Source: Glandiceps talaboti (taxonomy: Eukaryota > Hemichordata > Enteropneusta > Spengelidae). Taken from it: a stretch of DNA of 20,000 bases. The translations under genes and the position numbers were made by a program. Each line of letters opens with the position of its first letter. Positions within the stretch are counted from its first letter, which is position 1. The stretch covers positions 8,821,776-8,841,775 of the forward strand of contig NC_135568.1 in NCBI RefSeq assembly GCF_964340395.1. Reading direction: 5' to 3'. Below the pieces are notes generated by a model, which saw nothing but the letters and a program-made list of their open reading frames with translations, did not search any database and was not told the origin of the DNA. Of this stretch, positions 1 through 10,600 are shown one piece after another.

Positions 1-1290
1 AAGACAAGATATCCGTTTGTCACAATACTTGAAGAGGTATAAAAGAAGCAGTAAATAGAGACAAGTATGTGATTCAGAAGTAGACAAACACAATATACAG
101 ACTGTGTTGTTATAGACTGAAATGACATCGTTTCTCTCTGGAATGGGATTATGAAATAACCAAAGTCACTTGGGCAAGAAAATCTAAAGGGAAATAGAAG
201 TAAATTGTCAGAAGTATATTTGTTGTGTTTTGTTTTTTTGGCACGTAAAGAAATGTTTAGGTTTGGTGGCTTAAACTGGGGTCGGTTGAGTTATTGGCCT
301 TCATACCATAAAGAGGGTATTTTTTATTGCTCAGTTGGTAAATCAGCTGTTGTTACGCATTATGTTAATAATGTACAGGTGTATTCACGAACTAGTATAC
401 AGTCTTTGAATTGCGGAGAACAAAGAGCCACGTTGGCTGTTCTACAAATGCTGAGAGTTGAGGCAGTCTGCGGCTCCATCATGTAGACAGTGGACGGGGA
501 ACTATAGCAATGGTTCCAGTAAGTTTTTCCCAATGGTTTCCTCAAAGGAGGCCCGTCTTCACTTTAGCTGTCCGGAGAAATATCGTACCCGGGTGAAATT
601 GGATGTCGTCGAAAGTAAGTAGACCCTTATGTATAGTATGGGAATGCAGGGCATGTTATTTAGTAGCAATACCAAAGGAATTTTGATTCTTAAGGAAATC
701 ATTCCAAATTGTGCATATCTTGAAAGCTGAATGTTAATAGGACCACTAATTGGCGATAATTTTCAAGAAACTGAGCTTGTAGCTTTAAAAAATCGTGGTT
801 AGATTTGATGGCTGTCCGTAAACTTCTGCCAAATTCATATGAGCAACATCTACACTGAACTTTAGCTGCAATAACAAGTACGTCTACACTGAACTTTAGC
901 TGCAATAATTGTAGCGTTTGCTGTGATTTTGAGGGCTTTTTCGTCTGTTTTGTGTCTTTTTTCGTTCCGACATTTAACTCGAATCAAACGCTACAATTCC
1001 TCTAACGCAAACGCAAATAGACGAGACCACGTTGGAAACGTGAGCGAGATATCAGCGTACTGCCCGTTTCAAAATGGTGCATGCATTGCTACATTTGCCG
1101 ATTTTGACGGAATTGGGGTACCTCTGAACACTTCTTGGATCTTGAAGGCTCCGTATTTAATGTTGGCGTTAGGAAATGTCAGATTCTTTGCTCGGTAAGG
1201 CGTAATTTAGCAGAAAAGTCCGCCCAACTTTGCGATTCAGATCTGAGTCGTCCGTCTATTTGTGTTTGCGTTAGGGAGCGATCAGTTTTT
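1..1290. other. Unassigned sequence left of the visible transporter exons
   Basis: No recognisable exon of the SLC15-like gene on the minus strand and no protein family match by eye. It holds a 26-base direct repeat (849-908) and a weak plus-strand exon candidate (about 467-614, donor GTAAGT). It is probably intron 13 of the transporter or flanking DNA. Confidence 0.5.
849..908. repeat. Perfect 26-base direct repeat, period 34
   Basis: The 26 bases at 849-874 (TCTACACTGAACTTTAGCTG plus CAATAA) recur exactly at 883-908, with an 8-base spacer. A two-copy tandem duplication of recent origin; no function is evident. Confidence 0.9.
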
Positions 1291-1299
1291 ACGGCCGGG

Positions 1300-1400
1300 G
1301 GGGGGGGTCACCTTAATTTGGGACTCAAAGAAGGGGGTCATCATTTTTACGAAGTGAATAAAGGGGGGTCACCTTGTTTTCAACTAAACAAAATCATGAG
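1300..1400 (+). repeat. G-run/GGTCAC motif cluster
   Basis: A run of ten or more G followed by GTCACCTT occurs, then AGGGGGTCATC and GGGGGGTCACCTTG at roughly 35-base spacing. Similar GGGTCAC units occur inside the element at 12779-13159, suggesting a shared dispersed repeat family (inference). Confidence 0.5.
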
Positions 1401-1439
1401 CCACGCTCCTGTACTTAAATGTCCATACATTTAATAGCT

Positions 1440-1620
1440 CGCGCAGCGGCAGCAAAGCTGCCGCGTAGCGGCTCAATGACTAGTATGCATGCGCGTCGTA
1501 TATACTATGCGAACAAAATTGGTGGTTCTCCCAGGGATGCATTGTGGCGCACAGTGACTACGCATGCGCCTTCCATATACTACGTACATTCTCCACGCGC
1601 TGCCATATATATCGTATAGC
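1440..1620. repeat. CpG-rich patch with hairpin and imperfect direct repeat
   Basis: GCGGCAGC-AAA-GCTGCCGC at about 1447-1465 is a perfect 8-base stem with a 3-base loop. Downstream, TGACTAGTATGCATGCGCG followed by TATATACTA is echoed about 75 bases later by TGACTACGCATGCGCC and ATATACTACG. The base composition contrasts with the AT-rich surroundings and resembles a decayed mobile element. Confidence 0.45.
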
Positions 1621-1849
1621 ATAGGTGACATAACATCACCATGCATTACAATTTTGTAACAGTCGGCCTGTTGGCACGATTATCGTAACATTGTAAAGAG
1701 TATCGAGGCATCACTGTACCTGAAGGAGAAATTGTTACACTATTTGTAAGTTTGATTCACGGCGGTATCTCAGTACAATGCATTCACAAAGCACAAAATC
1801 TCGAGTACTGTTCACCGTACAAAACAGAATCAAACAAAAGTCGTGTTGT

Positions 1850-1998
1850 AGAGAGGGGCCGGATTTAAATGACTGAAATGAAGTGACAGTCTGCAGATAC
1901 GATGGCAGAGCATTCCACAAACATGCATATGAGGCACAAATTGAGAATTCCCTGTGACCATAATAAACAGTATTACTGAGTAGTTGATGTACATAAAT
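1850..1998 (-). pseudogene. Remnant of non-LTR retrotransposon reverse transcriptase C-terminal tail
   Basis: Minus-strand translation reads GHREFSICASYACLWNALPS followed by YLQTVTSFQSFKSG. This matches the pattern at the C-terminus of many animal LINE ORF2 proteins (RxFSxxAxxLWNxLPxxLRxxxSxxxFK). Nothing of the catalytic reverse transcriptase or endonuclease domain is visible nearby, so this is a short 5'-truncated, inactive copy. The microsatellite at 2074-2332 lies on its upstream side. Confidence 0.6.
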
Positions 1999-2073
1999 TT
2001 CGTTCCTTGAGTTCCTGCGTAGACAGCACGGTTTCAACAGTGAGATTCAGTATAATTGAAAAATCGCTGATTT

Positions 2074-2104
2074 CATACATACATACATACATACATACAT
2101 ACAT

Positions 2105-2188
<84 letters not shown>

Positions 2189-2275
2189 ATACATTACACA
2201 CATGCATGCATGTATACATACATACATACATACATACATGTACATACATACATACATACACACACACACATACAT

Positions 2276-2332
<57 letters not shown>
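2074..2332. repeat. Compound CATA/CAGA/CA microsatellite
   Basis: The order is (CATA)n, (CAGA)n, (CA)n, CATA-like, a short CATGCATGCATG core, CATA-like, (CA)n, CATA and (CAGA)n again. The two sides mirror each other in unit order. Long open frames here on both strands are by-products of the repeat and not genes. Confidence 0.95.
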
Positions 2333-2407
2333 TGAGTGGATACATTTCAAAAACGAAAGGAGATATATTTAGACTGATTTGTCTTATTTGTACAATGTTA
2401 TATTTAC

Positions 2408-2536
2408 CTCTAGGTATTTGACGTCCTGTACTTCATTGTCTAGATTTGAAATGGTCAAGTCACATGGTGAAGCATTGATAACCGTTATACCAGTCTCACC
2501 ATTGTTCTGACTGCAAGGAGGCATACGAACAGTGTC
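2408..2536 (-). CDS. SLC15A1: SLC15-like exon 13: start of the large extracellular domain (residues 430-472)
   Basis: The acceptor is TTTACCAAG and the donor GTAAAT; only phase 0 is open and it joins exon 12 in frame. It encodes DTVRMPPCSQNNGETGITVI followed by NASPCDLTISNLDNEVQDVKYLE. The position right after segment 9 and the beta-rich pattern match the start of the extracellular domain of PEPT1/PEPT2, which is poorly conserved. N450-A-S is a sequon weakened by the following proline; C437 and C454 could pair. I could not find the next exon. Confidence 0.82.
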
Positions 2537-4435
2537 CTTGGTAAACGAAACAAAAATTAAGTAAGTTAATGAAAGTAGTTACGAATGATATGCGCACGAA
2601 CTTAGACACACACACACACGCGCGCGCGCGCGCGCGCGCGTACGTACGTACGCATGTACATATACTCAAAACATGAACGCGCTCACGTACATGTATGTAG
2701 CACAGTGCCACACCTAGCATCGAAATTACGAGGAGCCCGAAAGTTAGATTGATTTCTCATTTTGTTGACAATTTTTTTTTTCTATTTTTGCTTTGTTTGT
2801 TCGTTTATATTTATTTTTCGTGTCTGATATTTGTATTTTACAATGAAGGGTAGAAATGAAACGATCATATAAAATAATATGATGAATTGATGAACAACTC
2901 GCACTACAAGGCTTAAGGCATATCACATGAGCCACTGTACAGCCCATCACAAAGTAGTGGTCACTGGCTATATCTGATAGAACTACGCAGAAACCAATAC
3001 ATGCTACACTTTAAGATAGACAATTTTGAAAGGATTTTCTGACGACATTTTTTTCTAAATGAAATTAACAAACAAATAACACCATGTAGACATTAAATGC
3101 AGACATCAAAACATTGGCGTCTGTGTGTCTACGTCTTGTTGCAGAATGTTTAAATGGTTTATTTTATTCAGACAAAACGTAGCGAGAAATTGAGATTTTG
3201 CTCTCTTAAAGTGTAGAATTGCAGTTCATTATTGAGTTCTGCCTACTTGTATCAAACAGAGCCACTGAACACTCACTTGCAACGGGCTGTAAGTTCAGTG
3301 TGTATCATTTAAATTGCTTACGTTATTATAGGGTCATCAAACTGTCTATAGATTGGAGAACAGAGAACATGTATGGGGCGGTATGACTGGTTTTCGATAA
3401 CTCAGAGACTTGACGATCTAGCTTGACAAAGTCATTTACTCGAATATTTGGCCAAGTGACAATGTCGCGCCAAATAGCAAAGTATCTGGCTATGTCGTGC
3501 TCAGACCACTATAGTAATAGAGGTTTGTGAGACTTACAGCGACGGCAATCTGGACGACAGCTGCGATATAAAAGGCGACAGCAGCGAAGACCATTCCCCA
3601 ACACATACGTTGCAAGTACGTACATTTGATTCCACATTTTTTAAGCAATGGATAAATACAGTTGTCAAAGATGGGAATTAAACATATAATGAACAGGGGG
3701 TTCAGCACCTAAAATCAAACCGAATTGATCATATTAGAATACATCCATACATTGGTGTGGAAGTGGTAACTTTTAACAAAGTAATCCAAACGTCCAGAGT
3801 AGGTTTTAATGAAGCATTCGCCCCGGATTTAAAAAAATTTAAACATAAAACTTATGCTTTCAAGTAAATCAAGTAAACTTAAACCAAATTGTTGAAATTA
3901 TAGAAGGCAAAATGATTGAAAATTAAAGCATTTTAGAATCAAATACGGCTACCAAATATTGTGCTAACGCTCTGACCGCTAAAAGCTAAAGAATATAATA
4001 GTCGTGTCAGATTAACACTATATATACCAAAATACATACAAAGAGTATCGGTTTCCTTGGAAACAAGATGGTGAACCCGAAATTTATTTCATAATTTCAA
4101 AAAGACCAGCAACATTCTTTCATATGACAAAGTTTGGAGAGATTTCTAAAATTTTGACTTTTTAGGGAAATTCTACTTTAGATACAAAACGCATCGTTTC
4201 CAGCCTTTTAATAGTTAACGTCATGGTGAAGTGCTTCAGACAAAATGTAAGGTAAAACAATGACATACTTCCGGTATTCGTTCCATGGTACGATTAGACG
4301 TGATCGTGAACATGGTTGAAAGTCATTTACTCTGAAATTAACATCTTCCTTTTTATATTTGATTGTGAATGAAATATACTTACTTGCATTTGATCCGGTT
4401 TTATGGTCACATTTCCCTACAGAATGAATTAACAT

Positions 4436-4508
<73 letters not shown>

Positions 4509-4577
4509 GACATACATACATACCAGTTAGTTATAGTTAGTTAATAGTCGTTTAGTTAGTTAGTTAGCAAGCGAGTA

Positions 4578-4614
<37 letters not shown>

Positions 4615-7600
4615 TTAGTTAGTTAGTTAGTTAGTTAGTTTGTTTGTTCGATAGCATTTGTAATATCAACGAAACTTTCTTCAAAGCGCTGCTAAGTTCT
4701 ACATAGCGGTTGTTCTCTTTTCTCTATGTTGAACACGACCATTCTCTGATGCTATAATAATATATATTTATCTCCCATGTGTCTCCCTTCACTCCCAAAT
4801 ATATCAGAGGGAAGATGTTTGTTCAATTTCACTGCATTTCTCATCAGTTGTCCATTTCTAAACGTCAGTTTAAAATTTATCCCTTTGAGTTCAAACATTC
4901 TTACCTTGTCAACACATCCCCCCAAAAGGTCAAAGATTGATGAAAAAAAATATACATATATATATTGATAATTTTGGTATGGAAATCGTGGTTGCTGGAA
5001 GTTGTGATAAAATCAAATCTTGGAATATGAAATCTGGGATATGAAATCGATATGCATACATGTAAATGTAGATCTAACATTTCCAAGACCATCATGATGG
5101 CCGTTGATGGCGCTCCTGACATCATCGCTCAACGGATATTAGACGAGCGCCCTCAATGACAGTTTAAATGTAAAAGGAAGCTCCGCTACTTACAAAATAT
5201 CCGTCCATTTGAGTGGCCTGCAGTGTCCATCTCGACCCTTGCTGGTCAAATAGAGCCCAATACACAGGTACGGGAATGTACATTATCAATACATGGAGAA
5301 GGCATTTGGTGTCGTTTATCAAACGTTTCTGAAAAAAGATATGAAAGTAAAGAAAAGGAAAATATTCAAAGTTTATATTTTATTCAGAAAATATCTGTTT
5401 GATAGACATCACATTTCGAATAGTTCTTTGTTTTTGGTCAATTTCAGTCGAAATTCTGCCATCGTATTTCCAATTCTACGACAACTGCGGCCTGAGCCAG
5501 CTCGTCTCGTCACGTTATGAATTTATTAGAAGTGCCAAATAGAAAAGTGTTGAATTTCAATAGACTGTACTAAGTGTCCGACATAAAGCCTCCAATAGTT
5601 TCCCCAAGTGTATCACACTGGCTTAACGTGTAACCGTGCGATATTCCCTGTACATGCACTCCATGTTTTTATGTTCAGCATCACCCCTTAGTAACAATAA
5701 AGAGGTCCGAATTATGCAAATTAAAACTTACGTCATATTTGTCATCTGCATAATCCATCCAATGTGTATATTTGGCCTTTACTTCATCGTTTTTCCTGTA
5801 CTTCCATTTATTCTTGCAGGCTCTCTGTCAAGTGAGCGATTTATCGTACTTTAGATCATTGTTATAATGTTTTAAAATTTAAAGGGTGATAGTCTACAGG
5901 GGCGCAGTCGCAGATCAGTGTAGATGTACTTGTACAATTAAACGACACAACCCTTTCTGGCAACCTCTTTAAGTGGTCTGAGTGGCAACTCAGTTTATCA
6001 GTTACACAATTGTGACATTAACAATTACGTAGATATAATTGTCAGCATTGTTGCAATATGTTAATGTTATCATTTAAATCACGACACCCACTCCTGACAA
6101 TGGTGGCGCTGTAATTAAGGTCAAAGACCAAATGAAACGTTCGGAGAAACTGAGACTGTTTTCGACAAGTCTTGGAGACCTAGTTTATGCAAAGTGTATA
6201 GTTGCTAATCTTTGCATTATGTATATCAAGGGTTAACGTTTGGTGTTTGTTTGGACTACGTTCTTCTTACCCTAGTCTGTAAGGTACGTCATGACGGGGC
6301 GCCCTCACACATCGGTCTCGAGAGAGGAGAGAGGAGGCCGGTGAGGGCGGAACGACATGACATATCTTAATTAAAGTCTATTCTTACCCCAACGGCTTTG
6401 CATACCATCCATACAACATTCCCTTCACCAGGGTAGATCTTATAACCAACAGTGTAACGACCGACGACAAAAATAACTGCGTTGAAAAAAAAATTATCAG
6501 TATTAATATTTATTAATGAAGTTGGAGTGTTGTTTGTCCAAGTTTTTACCTCTCGCAAGGGTACGGGAGGTATTAAAAGGGGGATGTCTGTCTGTCTGTG
6601 TGTGTGTGTCTGTCTGTCTGTCTGTATGTCCGTCCGTCTGTGTGTGTGTGTGTGTGTGTGTCTGTCTGTCTGTCTGTGCCATCATTTTCTTAAAAACGAC
6701 AGGTTCAACTATAATGAAATTTGGTACAAATAATGTTTGGGGTAATGGCTATATCTGATTAGTTTTTGAGCGAGATCTGTTCATGTTAATTAGGAAAATG
6801 TGCATATCAATGAATTCAACTAATTAAGCAATATCTTAAGACTGCATACTTCAATTTCAATATAATTTAGTATATTCGTTAAACATAACAACATACATTT
6901 GTCCTATAAAATTTGTTTATGTACCTTACAGTGTTAATGAATAATTTGCATAATTATTTATTTTTGGTAATTAGGCTATATCTTAAGAATGCAATTTCAA
7001 TACAATTTAGTACATACGTTAAACATAACAGAGTGCATATCTCCTGTAAAAGTTGTCGATTTCGCTTAAAGATTTAGTGAATAATTTGCATAATTAATGA
7101 TTTTCAGTAATTAGGCTATATCTTAAGACTGCATACTTCAATTTCAACATAATTTACTTCATACATTAAACATAACAAAGTTTATACGCCCTATAATGTT
7201 TTCTGATGTACCTTACAGTGTTAATAAAGCTTACAATTCAAGAGACAAAAGTCTAGGGGGGGGGGGTCAAAACCGCGTTACGAACCCTAACTGCGGGAGT
7301 CCCCCTCCCTTCCCCAAGTAGCAGAACAGTACTCACCGATAGCAACTAGCAACAACATAGCTGGCACACCATAAGCCAGGGGATAACAGTCATTGTCAAA
7401 ACACTGGACATCTTCTCGTAGGATTGGTGTCAAGAAAGTTGACAACAGACTGCCACAGTTGATGGCAAAGTAGTACATCAAGAAGTAAGTCTGGATTTCA
7501 GCCATCTGTAACCCAGAAAAAAAAAGACCGTATGAGCATTTAAGAGTATGCTTAAAGGTGAAGCTGTCGTCCTATTTGCAAACTCAGGGTTCCACGCTTC

Positions 7601-10600
7601 GTAAAACTTGTCCTTGCCGGTAACTAGGGACGCTTTGTCTCCAAGCAGTATGGTTTATACGAGAGATTGATGTTGTAAGTGAACTCAAACGCCATACAAA
7701 CTATGCCACAGTTTCACATAGTGATTGTAATTTGTAATTATATTTTTGTAATTGAGAAGATGTACCATCATATTCACTGAAATTGTCATTTATTGTTTAG
7801 TGTTCTTCCGATACTAAAGCTTAGATCATTCGTTTATACTCTTTGTTGTAACTGGAAGGGTTTCCCCTTTAATTGTTTTTACAGTTTAGCGGTCGTAAAA
7901 GCTTTCTGACCGTAACCATGGTAACCATTTCAAAGTTACCTGTTCTTTTCTGAACTGGTCACCACCGAAAGCAGCCACACATGGTTTAATACCACCGGTT
8001 CCCATAGCAATAAGAAACAAACCAACAATTGGTCCGCCCCTGAAAATAACATTTAAAGTCTTTCAAAATAAAAATATCAAATATGAATTGTATTATTATC
8101 AAAGACATTAGAATACAAAGATATGTTATTCCTGTCCCTCGCCCAGATGATGACGTCATCAGTGTTAATCAAATTGGAAATGGCAAGTCTTTTAATTTGT
8201 TGTTGGGAACAAATTCGAGGTCATTGTGAAAAGGCTGACAACACTAACAGTATAAATACGTACGTGAACAGCGTGTGAATATATATATTCCGATTGACTA
8301 CATTTTTACATAACAGATTCCCATAAAAGTAAAATCGTGTTTTTTAGGATGAAAACTACAACGGATTTTAAGAAACCATCCCAAACTAAAATAATAACGT
8401 TTTGTATCCTAAATTGAATAACAATCAAGCATTATAAGTTATTACACAGACAAGTAAGAAGAAGATATACTTGTGGTTATTAGTAAATCCTTTTGTAATA
8501 GGGAACTTGCAAACCCGCCATGTTGAATGTTGCATCATGGGAAATATGATAATAGATACTAATCAATTATTTACCGTGAATTTACGTGGGGTAGGAAGCC
8601 ATTGAAGACCCCTTACTGTTCTGAGATGGTTATCAATACACGCTTTAAAATGATTAAGTGATAGAATTAGTATTGTACACCGTGTTGATACATTGTTTGT
8701 AACCACAAATAATCAATTCATAGTTACACTGACCATTGTGGGAGGTTAATTTTATCAGTAGCTCCAGATTAGGTATTTCAATAACCACATATAATCCCAT
8801 AGTCCTTTGCGTCTGAGCATGCTCAGTCTGGATTGCAAGTTCCCCATTTATCAGAAATAACACATTGGCTTACTTACATCCGGGGCTGGTCGTTAGTCAG
8901 TTGGGGTATAGATGACAACGACATGACTACACAACCGGCCAAATAGACCCAGGCTATTAAGAAAATAGTTCTGGGAAAAAAACGAAACAAATCGATAAAA
9001 GCATTGAGAATAGTTTTGAAAGTCAAAAATTAATATATACGATTTATTCATTGCAAATACCTAACGTCATTATGTTGAGTTTTGAGTCATAATTCTGTTA
9101 TTTGTATTGCACCAGTATGTAGCCATCGTATAATATTTGATAATCTCGTACCAACTACCTTCTTGGTAACTTGTTTGTTCGAACCCAACTCTAGCCAAGA
9201 TGGCGCCACATGACACAGGTCTATAGAAACATAGCCTTGAGGCTCTTTCCGGCAGAAAGATGGAAATATTGCACGATGGCTACATAGTGGTACAATAGAA
9301 TGATAGAATTGTAACATTTGTCTCACAAAACCGACTAATAGCTGGATATACAGACCAACATAGTATGTTAACAAATGGATTATGTAGCAAAATGACGTCA
9401 CAAATAAAAAAAAATAATACATGTATGATTGATAATGATCTTTATATAGTCGAGTTATATAGTAATAGAAGTGTCTTTGAAGTTCTGGTCTAAAGAAGGA
9501 TATTATAAGACATTTCAGTTCGTCGTCGTCGTTGTTGTTGTTGCTGTTGTTGTTGCTGTTGTTGTTGTTGTTGTTGCTGCTGCTGCTGTTTCGTTGCTTT
9601 GTTGTTTCGCCACCGATGATGAATATGATGATGGTGACAGTGGCTGTGGTTATAGTATTTGTTATGGCTTTTGTTGTTGTGGTGGTGGTGGTTATAATTG
9701 TGGTCGCGATGTCAATGGTAGTGGTGGTGGTGGTGGTGGTGGTGGTGGTGGTGATGGAGATGGTGGCAGTGATAGCAGCTTTGGTGGTGTTGGTGGTGGT
9801 TGCAGTGGTGTCAGTGGTGATGGCGATGGTGGCAATGGTGGATGTTGATGGTGGTGGCAGTGGTGATGGTGTGACGGTGGTGGTGGTCATGGTGGCGGGA
9901 ATGGCGGTGGTGGGAATGGCAGTGGTGGTGGTGGTGGTGGTGGTGGTGGTGGTGGTAGTGGTGGTTATCTGGATATGAGAGTTAATAAAGGTAAATACAG
10001 TGTTTCATTTTACCATGGAAAAAACTTTGTCGTTCTTACTTATATTTTCCCCAGAAACCGTCGGAAATCATAGCGCCGCCTATCGGTGACAAGTAGCATA
10101 ACATTACAAAAGTATGATACAAACTTGTGGCGCTATCGTTGCTCATCAGCAGGATTTCCGTGAAGTACAAAATTAATATAGCTGAAAGAATAATATGATT
10201 TAATTTATGAACATTTGTATCTCAGCAAGTGAAAGCAAAAATAGTCGATTCTATAAAATTCAACAGTTATCCGACGATATTAAGACCCCCAGGAGACATT
10301 AGTATTGCAGTACACATGTGAGACGAAGTTTGTCAAGCCTAATAGTCGACCCAATTTATATGTTGTGTACCAATATAAAAGTTTGTTCTTGGTCTTTTTG
10401 TTACATGTAAAAATGAGAGAAGTACTATCTGTTTTGAAAGAAAGTCACCAATCTTTGACTTTGCAATAGAATTAACACAGTATTCGGCGGCTGTATTGGA
10501 TTCTGAAAAAAGCTTAATTCTAATATCATTTTGATTTATTTCAATAATTTGTACGGTGACCCCTTCTTTTTCCACTTGGTTTTAATTGAGAATGGGTTGA

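Larger units (their letters stand above)
6477..7336 (-). other. SLC15A1: Intron 7 of the SLC15-like gene, mostly repeat
   Basis: 860 bases, GT-AG. About 6543-6720 is a dispersed TCTG-containing repeat and 6820-7228 a three-copy tandem repeat; a G-run follows near 7256. Confidence 0.75.

Noticed and set aside
923-1198. 91-codon plus-strand frame
   Set aside because: No domain or clean splice context; the minus strand is also open in pieces here, typical of a decayed repeat rather than a gene.
1973-2372. Cys/Val/Ser- and Thr/Asp/Arg-repeat frames on both strands
   Set aside because: These are readings of the CATA/CAGA/CA microsatellite.
6281-6300. CTTACAG-ACTAG-GGTAAG as a 5- or 6-base exon in intron 8
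   Set aside because: Exons 8 and 9 already join in phase 0 with the expected protein sequence; inserting these bases is unnecessary or breaks frame.
9087-9890. 267-codon minus-strand open frame rich in Thr and Asn
   Set aside because: It is the translation of the GGT/GTT triplet tract, continued by chance into intron DNA between exons 5 and 4; no domain is visible.
9471-9978. Poly-Gly, poly-Val and poly-Leu plus-strand frames
   Set aside because: Low-complexity products of the same triplet repeat; no start context, splice sites or family features.
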